This document shows, one piece after another, positions 33,107 through 40,780 of a stretch of 64,000 nucleotides of DNA. Within the stretch, counting starts at the first letter, position 1; every line of letters starts with the position of its first letter. Source of the stretch: Nocardia amamiensis (GTDB lineage Bacteria > Actinomycetota > Actinomycetes > Mycobacteriales > Mycobacteriaceae); NCBI RefSeq assembly GCF_015477605.1, contig NZ_JADLQX010000018.1, positions 108,463 through 172,462 of the forward strand, given 5' to 3'. The position numbers were made by a program, and so were the translations under genes. A model generated the notes under the pieces. It was given only the letters and a program-made list of their open reading frames with translations, was not told the origin of the DNA and made no database searches.

Positions 33107-33843
33107 CCAGTGTTGTGGACCTTGCCGACACCGAGCACCGGTTCCGTCGCAAGGGGCATGATCTGCGTGTCCGGGTGCTGGAGCTGAACGGGGACGACGA
33201 GCGGGGACACCTGCTGCTGTTCGGCGCGGTCGCCGACGAATGCCTGGTGCGGGTACATTCGCGGTGCCTGTACGGCGAGGCGCTGCGGTCGGAGGACTGC
33301 GACTGCGGACCGGAGCTGGACAAGGCGCTGGATCTCATCCAAGCCGCGGGCTCGGGAGTGCTGGTCTATCTGGAACAGGAAGGGCGCGGCGCGGGGCTGA
33401 TCGCCAAGGCCATGGGATATCGCGAAAGCGAGCGCTCCGGCGCCGACACCTTCACCAGCTATGAGCGACTCGGCTACCCCGCCGACGCCCGCACCTACTC
33501 CGCGACCGCCCGTGCCCTGGCGGGGCTGGGATTGCGCTCGGTGCAGTTGCTCACCAACAACCCCGCCAAGGTGGAAGCGCTGCGGCAGGGAGGTTTGCGG
33601 GTCACCGCGGTGCCGCTGCGGACGCGGGCGCTCAGTGAGCGGGCCCGCGAGTACCTCGAAGCCAAGCGCACCCGGCGCAAGCACTGGATTCCGACCGATT
33701 CCGCGCCGTGGGCGGTCGAGGAACCCGCCGGCGCGGCTGGGGCCGACGAGCCATTGGCCGTCGATCCGGTCGTCATCACGCCCGGCGACACCGGCCGCGG
33801 CCGCCCTGGTTCCGCCTCCGCGGCGGATCTGATCGGTGCGTAG
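33103..33843 (+). CDS. GTP cyclohydrolase II homologue (RibA-like), atypical
   Basis: 246 residues. TTG 33103 overlaps the upstream stop and has GGAGGAG just before it. The zinc ligands C55, C66, C68 (HSRCLYGEA...EDCDCG), the EQEGRGAGL loop, R130 in PADAR and LLTNNPAKVEAL are all conserved, so GTP ring opening is expected. The position of E. coli Tyr105 (GYDTVEAN) is Ala114 (GADTFTSY). Work on Streptomyces paralogues (from memory) tied loss of this Tyr to release of the formylated intermediate FAPy rather than the riboflavin precursor. A ~50-residue Pro/Gly-rich tail is extra. A specialised pathway, not bulk riboflavin, is likely: no other rib genes are nearby. Confidence 0.88.
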   Translation: MTSVVDLADTEHRFRRKGHDLRVRVLELNGDDERGHLLLFGAVADECLVRVHSRCLYGEALRSEDCDCGPELDKALDLIQAAGSGVLVYLEQEGRGAGLIAKAMGYRESERSGADTFTSYERLGYPADARTYSATARALAGLGLRSVQLLTNNPAKVEALRQGGLRVTAVPLRTRALSERAREYLEAKRTRRKHWIPTDSAPWAVEEPAGAAGADEPLAVDPVVITPGDTGRGRPGSASAADLIGA

Positions 33844-33900
33844 AGGTTCCTCGATATAAGAGTCACCACAATCGCTGTGTCTCGCTATCATGAGTGAGCC

Positions 33901-33916
33901 GCGCCACATGTGGCGC
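33901..33916. promoter_or_regulatory. Perfect 16-bp palindrome before the acyl-CoA ligase
   Basis: GCGCCACATGTGGCGC, 117 bp upstream of ATG 34033 in the 189-bp gap after the GTP cyclohydrolase gene. Its GCCACA/TGTGGC arms match those of 31454-31470. Confidence 0.5.
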
Positions 33917-34032
33917 GCCGACTCGCGAGAGACTGACAATGCCTTCGCCGCATTTCGTCAGCATCCGAGTCTCGGACCGGCTTCGGCCAGCGCCGCAGTT
34001 CGGTCCACGCCAGAGATAGCGGGAACAGGGAT

Positions 34033-35865
34033 ATGACGACAACAGACATCGGATACGCGCACGAATCGGGCAAAACGGTCTACACCGTGCCCGCGGCATT
34101 CCAGGAGACCGCGCGACTACGCCCCGACCACATCGCCTTGCGCAAGGTAGGCGGCACCCAGGAATACACGTGGCGCGACTACGCCGAACGCGTGCGCTCC
34201 ATCGCGGCGGGCCTGACCGGCCTCGGCGTGCGGCGCGGCGACACCGTCGGCATCATGCTCACCAATCGCCCCGAGTTCAACCTGGTCGACACCGCGGCAC
34301 TGCACCTGGGCGCGACCCCGTTCTCGATCTACAACACCAGCTCCCCCGAGCAGATCGCCCACCTGTTCACCAACGCGGCCAACAAGGTCGTGGTGACCGA
34401 ACAGGTCTTCCTCGACCGGATCACCGCGGCCGGTGTCCCGATCGAGCACATCATCATGGTCGACGGACCCGCCGACGGCACCATCACCCTCGAACAGGTC
34501 GAGGCCGCACCCGCCGCCGACTTCGATTTCGACGCCGCCTGGCAGGCCGTCGAAGCCGACGACCTGGCCACCCTGATCTACACCTCCGGCACCACCGGCC
34601 CGTCCAAGGGTGTGGAGATCACCCACCGCAACGTGCTCGCCCAGGTCATCGCGCTGGTCAGCGGCCCGCTGCGGGTCGGCTTCGACGATCGTGCCGTGTC
34701 CTACCTGCCCGCCGCGCACGTCGCCGACCGGATGTCCAGCCACGCGGTCAACCTGCTCGCCGGCATCCAGCTCACCACCGTCCCCGACCCGCGCGAGGTC
34801 GCCGCCGCGCTGCCCGACGCGCGCCCCACCGTCTTCTTCGGCGTGCCGCGGGTGTGGCAGAAGATCAAGGCGGGTGTCGAGGCCAGGCTCGCCGCTGAAC
34901 CGAGCCCGGTGAAAAAGACGCTGGCCACCTGGGCGATCGACACCGGCATCGCGGCCGCGCGCGCGGATCTGGCCGGAAAGGGCCGCGGTCCGCTGCTGAG
35001 TGTGCAGCACACGATCGCCGAAGCGCTGGTGCTGTCCAAACTGCGGCATGCGCTCGGTCTGGATCAGCTGAAGGTCGCCTCCTCCGGCGCCGCCCCCATC
35101 CCTCCGGAGACCCTGGAATACTTCCTCGGCCTCGGCTTCACCGTCAGCGAGGTGTGGGGCATGTCGGAAACCACCGGCATGGCCACCTACACCGAACTGG
35201 ACAAGCCGCGCCCCGGTTCGGTCGGGCGTCCGGTGGACGGCATGGAGCTGCGGCTCGGCGCCGACGGCGAGGTCTTGGTGCGCGGTGCGATCATCACCCG
35301 CGGTTACCGCAACATGCCGGACAAGACCGCCGAGGCCATCGACTCCGACGGCTGGCTGCACTCGGGCGATATCGGCACCATCGACGCCGACGGCTACTTG
35401 CGCATCGTGGACCGCAAGAAGGAACTGATCATCAACGAGGCGGGCAAGAACATCGCGCCCTCCAACATCGAGAACGCCGTCAAAGCCGCCTCCTCGCTGA
35501 TCGGCCAGGCCGTCGCGGTCGGCGACGCCAAGCCCTACATCGCCGCCCTGATCGTGCTCGATCCCGACATCGCCGCCCTCCGCGCCAAGGAACTCGACGC
35601 CACCGGCGAGGACATCGCCACCCTGGCCACCCGTCGCGAGATCGTCGACGAGGTGCTGGCCGCGGTGCAGGCGGGCAACGCCAAACTGTCGCGGGTGGAG
35701 CAGATCAAGCGGTTCACCATCCTCGGCGCCGTCTGGGAGCCCGGCGGCGACGAGCTGACCCCGAAGATGTCGCTCAAGCGCGTCCCGATCGCGACCAAGT
35801 ACCAGGCCGAGCTCGCGGCGCTGTATGCCGAGGAGCCTTCCGACGGGGTCGTCAACGTCACGTAG
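34033..35865 (+). CDS. Long-chain fatty-acid-CoA ligase (FadD-type)
   Basis: 610 residues. The ATP loop YTSGTTGPSKGVEITH, GMSETTGMATYTEL, GWLHSGDIGTIDADGYLRIV and DRKKELIINEAGKNIAPSNI are complete, so an active acyl-adenylate/acyl-CoA synthetase is expected. Its wording parallels the ligase at 12240-14051 and suggests gene duplication. ATG 34033 follows GGGAACAGGGAT. It is monocistronic by position: a 189-bp gap precedes it and a strong hairpin follows. The acyl substrate is not known. Confidence 0.9.
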   Translation: MTTTDIGYAHESGKTVYTVPAAFQETARLRPDHIALRKVGGTQEYTWRDYAERVRSIAAGLTGLGVRRGDTVGIMLTNRPEFNLVDTAALHLGATPFSIYNTSSPEQIAHLFTNAANKVVVTEQVFLDRITAAGVPIEHIIMVDGPADGTITLEQVEAAPAADFDFDAAWQAVEADDLATLIYTSGTTGPSKGVEITHRNVLAQVIALVSGPLRVGFDDRAVSYLPAAHVADRMSSHAVNLLAGIQLTTVPDPREVAAALPDARPTVFFGVPRVWQKIKAGVEARLAAEPSPVKKTLATWAIDTGIAAARADLAGKGRGPLLSVQHTIAEALVLSKLRHALGLDQLKVASSGAAPIPPETLEYFLGLGFTVSEVWGMSETTGMATYTELDKPRPGSVGRPVDGMELRLGADGEVLVRGAIITRGYRNMPDKTAEAIDSDGWLHSGDIGTIDADGYLRIVDRKKELIINEAGKNIAPSNIENAVKAASSLIGQAVAVGDAKPYIAALIVLDPDIAALRAKELDATGEDIATLATRREIVDEVLAAVQAGNAKLSRVEQIKRFTILGAVWEPGGDELTPKMSLKRVPIATKYQAELAALYAEEPSDGVVNVT

Positions 35866-35882
35866 ATTTCCACTGGAAAGCG

Positions 35883-35914
35883 CTGTGGCCCTGAGCATTT
35901 GTTCAGGGCCACAG
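35883..35914 (+). terminator. Terminator-like hairpin, copy 1 of a repeated element
   Basis: Arms CTGTGGCCCTGA and TCAGGGCCACAG, preceded by AAGCG, 17 bp after the ligase stop. The same hairpin occurs at 38333-38365 and 40602-40634. Confidence 0.75.
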
Positions 35915-35929
35915 TCGTATCAGCGGTTC

Positions 35930-36055
35930 TTACAGTCGCGCCACGACGTATGGCAGCAGTGTGCGAGCTCGGTCGGCGCCACCTTTGATGCGTCCGTCGA
36001 GGGCGAGGATCACTGCCGTCTGCTCGGCCGTGTCCGGACTGATCCCCGAGCACAC
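35930..36055 (-). pseudogene. Short coding remnant, 41 codons
   Basis: A minus-strand frame reads SPDTAEQTAVILALDGRIKG then GADRARTLLPYVVARL and a TAA stop. It looks like the C-terminal end of a larger helical protein (ALDGRIKGG is gene-like), but no 5' part exists upstream. I cannot name the parent. It sits in the 374-bp gap 35866-36239 which otherwise holds only the hairpin. Confidence 0.35.
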
Positions 36056-36239
36056 GGCCGAACGAGACGATCAAGGCAGGCGCGGCCTGCTGTCTGGGTC
36101 AGATCAACCTACCCAAGGGGGTAGCTTTTCAGACCCCGAGGGACGGCCGAGACCACCCATGGAGTCGTATCTCCGGCCGTCATCCATCCATGAGCATTGA
36201 GGAGTCAGTCCAACAATCTTCCAACCATGGAGGCTTCTA

Positions 36240-36985
36240 TTGTCACGCAACCGCCAAAGGCACTCGCTCGCAGCGCGTCGTACGGCCGGTGATCCCTTGA
36301 CGGCCGATTCGACCGAGTACATCACTGATGCTCCGGGTGCCCCCAGCGGGTCGATGTCCCCTACGACGCCACGGGAGGCGGCGGGGACGGATACGCCGGT
36401 CCGGCGCCGTAGGGTCCTGGCTGCCCTGCTCGCGATCCTCGTCGCGGTCGCCGGTGGGGCAATCGCCTACTGGAGACTCGACACAGGTGACCGGACCCCA
36501 CATGCCGCGCCGACCGCCGTCACCCATGCTGCGGGACCGGCCGCAGCCGCCATCCCAGTGGCCCGCGACGTCTACATCAAAGATGGTGGCAACACCCTCT
36601 CGGTGATCAACGCGGCGACCCGCAATGTCACGCGCGGCGTCGCGCACCGTCACCATCCCGGTCGGCCGAACCCCGGTCCCGATGGCCCTCGACCGGGTCA
36701 GCGACACCGTCATCAGCGTCACCGTCAACGTCAGCAACAACAGACGCCATCTGTGCCACCGACTGTGGTGACGGCGTCGTCCCGGTGACCGGGACGACGG
36801 CCAACCGCGGCGTCATCCCGATGGGGAGCACTTCGTAGGCAGCGGCGGCCGACCGCGCTCGTGCACCGGTTACGTCACCGACAGCGGTGATGGCACGGTG
36901 CCGGTGATCGCGGCGGCCGCTTGCACCGTCACCATGCTCGTGGGACGAAATCCCGAACCGAACGCCACTACAGCTGTGCCGTGGC
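36240..36985 (+). pseudogene. Decayed membrane-anchored YVTN beta-propeller protein
   Basis: Starts with TTG 36240 behind GGAGG at 6 nt, so it once was translated. The intact first ~130 codons give a cytoplasmic tail, a membrane helix (RVLAALLAILVAVAGGAIAY) and the first propeller strand VYIKDGGNTLSVINAATRNV. A frameshift near 36632 moves the next blade (TVTIPVGRTPVPMALDRVSD) to another frame, a TGA follows near 36770, and a further blade (YVTDSGDGTVPVIAA, LVGRNPEP) appears at 36868-36960. The 3' end runs into the stop of the converging membrane gene. The product would be a surface protein with many blades, most of which are deleted. Confidence 0.75.
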
Positions 36986-37390
36986 GAATCCGACGAGGAG
37001 AACGCCGAACCCGCCGATCTCGCCGACGATCAGCGCGGCAAGGACGAAACGCATCGAGGGCGGCGGGTTGCGCATCTGATTGTCGGTCTGCCGCTGCAAC
37101 CCCAGCCGAATGTAGTTCGCAATCGTCACCACGAACAGCAGGACGATCACCGCCGCCGCACCGAAGTTCACCGCCGACGGCCAGCCCGACAGTTCGACGA
37201 ACACCGCGATCAGGCCGGTCGCGAACGCATACAGCAGCGCGGCCCGGTGCGCGATATCGACATAGGGATGCGCCAAGCCATCCGGCGAGCTGGTCATCGC
37301 CTGCCATTTCCACACACCGAGAACCAGCGCCCACAGGAAGATGAGCCCAGCAAAGAACAGCACCCAGGCCGTACCCGTGTGAACAACCAC
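36968..37390 (-). CDS. Small four-helix membrane protein
   Basis: 140 residues from GTG 37390. Four hydrophobic segments: VLFFAGLIFLWALVLGVW, HRAALLYAFATGLIAVFVEL, FGAAAVIVLLFVVTIANYI and FVLAALIVGEIGGFGVLLVG. Loops are short, with basic residues between helices 3 and 4 (RLGLQRQTDNQMRN). I do not recognise a family with certainty. Neighbours are a broken propeller gene and a DinB gene, giving no functional clue. Confidence 0.7.
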   Translation of the reverse strand: MVVHTGTAWVLFFAGLIFLWALVLGVWKWQAMTSSPDGLAHPYVDIAHRAALLYAFATGLIAVFVELSGWPSAVNFGAAAVIVLLFVVTIANYIRLGLQRQTDNQMRNPPPSMRFVLAALIVGEIGGFGVLLVGFATAQL

Positions 37391-37513
37391 GTCATGCCCC
37401 TACCAGTCCAGCACGTACCCTCGTTGGTCCGCCGTCCAGCGGCAGCGTACCGCCTCCGCCTGGCAAGCGCGCGGCAACAGGCAACTGCCGCTGCGCTATT
37501 CGCTGATCGGACG

Positions 37514-37573
37514 GGCAGCCACTGCGATACTCCCTGGCGAGATCAGCGGCTACTGCGCGGCTGACACCGTGGT
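37514..37573. repeat. 60-bp copy of the 3' end of the XRE regulator gene
   Basis: 53 of 60 bases match 38535-38594 without gaps, counted by eye. The partner spans the last codons and stop of the XRE/TPR gene. Here the minus strand reads STTVSAAQ-stop compared with RTTVPAAR-stop. It lies in the 277-bp gap 37391-37667, which has no other feature. Confidence 0.7.
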
Positions 37574-37667
37574 GCTGACCGAGCAGACCGCGTCTGCCGA
37601 GTGGAGGATGTTGGCTCGGACGGAAAATCAGTCGGGGATGGGGTAGTGCCCTGGCAGAGTGCTCGAC

Positions 37668-38261
37668 ATGACTGCGTCCGGCCCCAAAGCAGATCTGCAC
37701 CGCTATCTGCGCTATGCCCGCGAAGCCATGCTGTGGAAGCTCGACGGCCTATCCGAGTACGACGTACGCCGCCCGATGACCCCTACCGGCACAAACCTGC
37801 TCGGCTTGGTCAAACACCTCGGCACTGTCGAGTTCGGCTACTTCGGTGACACCTTCGCCCGCCCATACGATGAACCGCTCACCGAACACGACTTCGAGGC
37901 CGAGCCCACGGCCGACATGTGGGCTACCTCCGAACAGTCGCGCGAGGACATCATCGGGTTCTACCGGCGGGCCTGGGCGCATGCCGACGCCACGATCGAC
38001 AGCCTCGACCTCACCGCCGAAGGCTCGGTCCCATGGTGGTCGCAGGACCAGCGAACGGTCACCCTGCACCGAATCCTGGTGCACGTGGCCGCCGAAACCC
38101 ACCGGCACGCCGGACACGCCGACATCATCCGCGAGCTCATCGACGGCGTCGCCGGCCTGCGCAACGGCAACGACAACATGCCCACCAGTGACTCGACCTG
38201 GTGGCAGCAATATCGAGCCAAGCTGGAGAAAACCGCAAAACAGGCCGCCGGGCTCCGCTGA
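37668..38261 (+). CDS. DinB / DUF664 family protein
   Basis: 197 residues from ATG 37668. A four-helix DinB-like bundle: LLGLVKHLGTVEFGYFGDTF (first metal His), WSQDQRTVTLHRILVHVAAE then THRHAGHADIIRELIDG (the HxxxE...H pattern of the second metal site). Family members are metal-dependent thiol transferases or hydrolases that may use mycothiol; this fits an mshC-bearing genome, but the substrate is unknown. It is followed 71 bp later by the second hairpin copy. Codon use is normal. Confidence 0.88.
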   Translation: MTASGPKADLHRYLRYAREAMLWKLDGLSEYDVRRPMTPTGTNLLGLVKHLGTVEFGYFGDTFARPYDEPLTEHDFEAEPTADMWATSEQSREDIIGFYRRAWAHADATIDSLDLTAEGSVPWWSQDQRTVTLHRILVHVAAETHRHAGHADIIRELIDGVAGLRNGNDNMPTSDSTWWQQYRAKLEKTAKQAAGLR

Positions 38262-38327
38262 CACACGGAAATATCGGTGATGATGCCGAATGCCGGGTGC
38301 CCATCGGCAACGCGAGTGTGCCTTCAG

Positions 38328-38508
38328 AAGCGCTGTGGCCCTGAGCGTTCCGCTCAGGGCCACAGGTCTGCGATGGACCTACTTCTGCTCGTAGGTGCCG
38401 ATCAGAGTGGCGCGGGCCAGCGTGTGGGAGAACAGGTTGAAGCCGAGGTAGGCGGGGGTGGCGTTTTCGTCGATGCCGAGGCTTTCGACGTCGAGGGCGT
38501 GGACGACG
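38328..38508. repeat. Direct repeat copy A: hairpin plus ybhB 3' end
   Basis: 181 bp that match 40597-40780 except for about four substitutions and three single-base gaps. It contains hairpin 38333-38365 (perfect 15-bp arms, TTC loop) and 43 codons of the ybhB 3' end, including the stop. The homology ends sharply at 38508/40780, within the coding part. Confidence 0.9.
38333..38365. terminator. Terminator-like hairpin, copy 2
   Basis: Perfect 15-bp arms starting CTGTGGCCCTGAGCG with a TTC loop. It lies downstream of the DinB gene and could serve that gene. Confidence 0.7.
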
Positions 38509-38512
38509 GCCA
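38381..38512 (-). pseudogene. Truncated ybhB (Raf-kinase-inhibitor-like) C-terminal fragment
   Basis: The minus strand reads VVHALDVESLGIDENATPAY, then LGFNLFSHTLARATLIGTYE and QK-stop, nearly identical to the C-terminus of the intact protein at 40651-41184. An accidental ATG (MAVVHAL) could start a 44-residue peptide. It is a duplicated 3' end, not a gene. Confidence 0.85.
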
Positions 38513-38570
38513 TGTTTCGATCAGGCCTCGGCCAGGCAGTCACTTCGATTCTGCCTGGCGAGATCTGCGG

Positions 38571-40031
38571 CTACCGCGCGGCTGGCACCGTGGTTCGGAT
38601 GTACTCGCGAAGTCCTGCGACGTCGGGCAGATCGACGTGTTGATCGCAGGCGCCTCTCAGTTGACTGAACGCGTGGTTTACCCGGTCGGAGTGCACGTCC
38701 CCCAGGGACTCGAGGGCCAGTTGGCCGAGGACTACGGCGTGGTGAGGATCGTCGCGGACCATGACCAGGGTGGCCAAGTTGGCACTGGCGAGGGCTTTGC
38801 CCCGGGAGAAGCCGGTAGGGAATTCCGCCATCGCGGAGTTGAGCCGGGCGTAGGCGTCGTTGAAGTTGCCACCACCGTGCACTGAGAGATACAGCAGCGC
38901 GCGGCCGGAATCGCGGCGCAGGTGGGCGCGGTCGTAGTAGGCGATCCAGTCCGGCGTCCGGTCGTCTTCGGCAGCGAAAGAGTCTTCGGCGCGTAGCACT
39001 GCGTCGATGCATTCGCGGCTGCGAGACACGCCGACGGCACCCAGCGCGCGGGCGTGACGAGTATGGATCACCGCACTCAGTCTCGGCGGCAGAAGGTCGC
39101 TGCGCACCAATGCCATCTCGGCATAGGTCAGTGCGTCATCGGCCCGGTTCTGATGGACGGCGAGATTAGCCAAGCCGGTCAGTGCCTTGGCGCGCATCGC
39201 CATGTCTTCGGCGTCGATTGCGCACTCGACCGCGAATTGGAACGCCTCCTTGGCCTCCGTGTGCATTCCGGCATCGAAGCAAACACCGCCAGTGGTGTCG
39301 GCGAGCTCGGCGAGTGCAGACAAGTAATCGCGGCGCACGGTATCGCTGGCGAAAGTTCCGGACGCCAATGCAGCGGCCATCCCGAGCTGCGCCACGGCGC
39401 CAGGCGCGGAGAGTTCCCCACCGTACTCGTGGTCTTGTCGAGCCAGGGTGCGTGCCCTCTTGCGGACACGCACGACATCGGCGGATCCGACATGTGCGTC
39501 GGTCGCTGCCTGCACTGCGCTGCGGACTGGCCCGGCCATAGCGATGCCTGCGATGGATCCGGTCATCAGGCGAAGGAAGTTCTTGCGTTCCACGGCGTCA
39601 TCTCCTCCACGGGAAGAGAGGGTCCTGCACCGCGACGATACTCGCAGAGGATCGTCGGCAGGGTTGTGGTTCAGCGTATCGGCTTCCGGCGACTCGCCGA
39701 AAGAGACTGACATTCTTCCGTCTGAGCGTGGAGCTGAGTGAAATCCCGCCAATTGCTGCTCGTTCGAGTGCTGGAGAGTCGTCTCTGTGTGCTCCCGGGT
39801 GTACGCCAGCGCTGCTCGGAACCTGTCCCGCTGGTCGTTGTCGAGTTCATCGAGCACGTCGTAGAGCAGTCGCCGACTGGCGGCCCGCACGGTTGTCGTA
39901 CGGCCGGTCTCCCATGAGACGACGCTCCGTCGAGTCACCCCCAGCTTGCGAGCGAACTCGATCCGACTGAGCCGCAGAGCCTGCCGCAATGCGCAAATCT
40001 CTTGACCCGTCCATCCGATTTCGAAATCCAT
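38571..40031 (-). CDS. XRE-family regulator with TPR-like C-terminal domain
   Basis: 486 residues from ATG 40031; a GTG three codons earlier is possible. The N-terminal HTH is LRLSRIEFARKLGVTRRSVV then SWETGR. A linker with a hydrophobic patch (LRLMTGSIAGIAMAGPV, ~157-173) follows, then helical repeats (AKEAFQFAVECAIDAEDMAM, KALTGLANLAVHQNRADDAL) of TPR type. Such actinomycete regulators sense small signals or partner proteins through the repeats. It is divergent from a 107-aa gene at 40224 and may control it. The whole unit lies between two direct repeats, and a 60-bp copy of its 3' end exists at 37514. Confidence 0.85.
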   Translation of the reverse strand: MDFEIGWTGQEICALRQALRLSRIEFARKLGVTRRSVVSWETGRTTTVRAASRRLLYDVLDELDNDQRDRFRAALAYTREHTETTLQHSNEQQLAGFHSAPRSDGRMSVSFGESPEADTLNHNPADDPLRVSSRCRTLSSRGGDDAVERKNFLRLMTGSIAGIAMAGPVRSAVQAATDAHVGSADVVRVRKRARTLARQDHEYGGELSAPGAVAQLGMAAALASGTFASDTVRRDYLSALAELADTTGGVCFDAGMHTEAKEAFQFAVECAIDAEDMAMRAKALTGLANLAVHQNRADDALTYAEMALVRSDLLPPRLSAVIHTRHARALGAVGVSRSRECIDAVLRAEDSFAAEDDRTPDWIAYYDRAHLRRDSGRALLYLSVHGGGNFNDAYARLNSAMAEFPTGFSRGKALASANLATLVMVRDDPHHAVVLGQLALESLGDVHSDRVNHAFSQLRGACDQHVDLPDVAGLREYIRTTVPAAR

Positions 40032-40223
40032 GATCCCCACTCCCCTGCACGTGGTCGACAGGAGCGGAAACTACCGCTTTGGGCGCAATTTCGGTGCTAT
40101 TTCGCACCACCCGGCTGCCTGCACCCTGTAATCGGCCTCGCCGCCGGGTTGATGCCGTGCCTCTCATCGGCAACCCCGGCGGCGGGTGCCCCTAACAGGC
40201 AGCGAACACGACAGGGGTGACGG

Positions 40224-40547
40224 GTGGGATTTAACTGGTGGCGGGAAGCCGAGCCGGACGAAACATCGCCGCAGGCGATCATCGACCGCGTACAAGCCGA
40301 GTGGCGAGCCGAACGCCGACGTGAGCGTATCCGGGCAGGGCAGACCGAGCCCACAGACACAGAGCTGTGGCCGGCTGGGTGGCCGCACGAAGCGCCCGAT
40401 CATCCGCTCAGCGTGTCGGAAGCACACTGGAATATGCAGCGGCACAGAGGATGCCGCGTCGATCAATGCCCACGGAAGGCAGCAGCCTGGCGAAGGCTGA
40501 TCGACGCCGGGCGCGTCGTACCGGACACCTCGCGGGAAATAAGGTGA
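40224..40547 (+). CDS. Small hypothetical protein with Cys pair, 107 aa
   Basis: GTG 40224 start. Trp-rich and charged: GFNWWREAEPDE, an Arg-rich helix (EWRAERRRERIRAGQ), and the C-terminal block HRGCRVDQCPRKAAAWRRLI then DAGRVVPDTSR. The C-x4-C with neighbouring His could bind a metal. Similar tails appear in small nocardial proteins paired with XRE regulators (general impression). It is divergent from the XRE/TPR gene with a 192-bp shared upstream region, so a regulator/effector pair is likely. Confidence 0.6.
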   Translation: MGFNWWREAEPDETSPQAIIDRVQAEWRAERRRERIRAGQTEPTDTELWPAGWPHEAPDHPLSVSEAHWNMQRHRGCRVDQCPRKAAAWRRLIDAGRVVPDTSREIR

Positions 40548-40596
40548 CGCTGATGAATGTGGTGTCTCCGTGGATATAGCCGAGGGGGCTCGGAGA

Positions 40597-40780
40597 AAGC
40601 GCTGTGGCCCTGAGCGTTCCGCTCAGGGCCACAGGGTCTGCGATGGGAACCTACTTCTGCTCGTAGGTGCCGATGAGGGTGGCGCGGGCCAGGGTGTGGG
40701 AGAACAGGTTGAAGCCGAGGTAGGCGGGGGTGGCGTTTTCGTCGATGCCGAGGCTTTCGACGTCGACGGCGTGGACGACG
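40597..40780. repeat. Direct repeat copy B: hairpin plus ybhB 3' end
   Basis: Partner of 38328-38508, here in its native context at the end of the intact ybhB-like gene. The two copies bracket 2.1 kb holding the XRE/TPR regulator and the 107-aa gene. Confidence 0.9.
40602..40634 (-). terminator. Terminator-like hairpin, copy 3
   Basis: Perfect 15-bp arms and TTC/GAA loop, 17 bp beyond the ybhB-like stop on the minus strand, and also 55 bp after the 107-aa gene on the plus strand. Likely bidirectional. The tail toward minus is CTTTCTCC. Confidence 0.75.

Noticed and set aside
38421..38512. Short ORF MAVVHALDV as a gene
   Set aside because: It is the duplicated end of ybhB; the ATG is created by the repeat junction.
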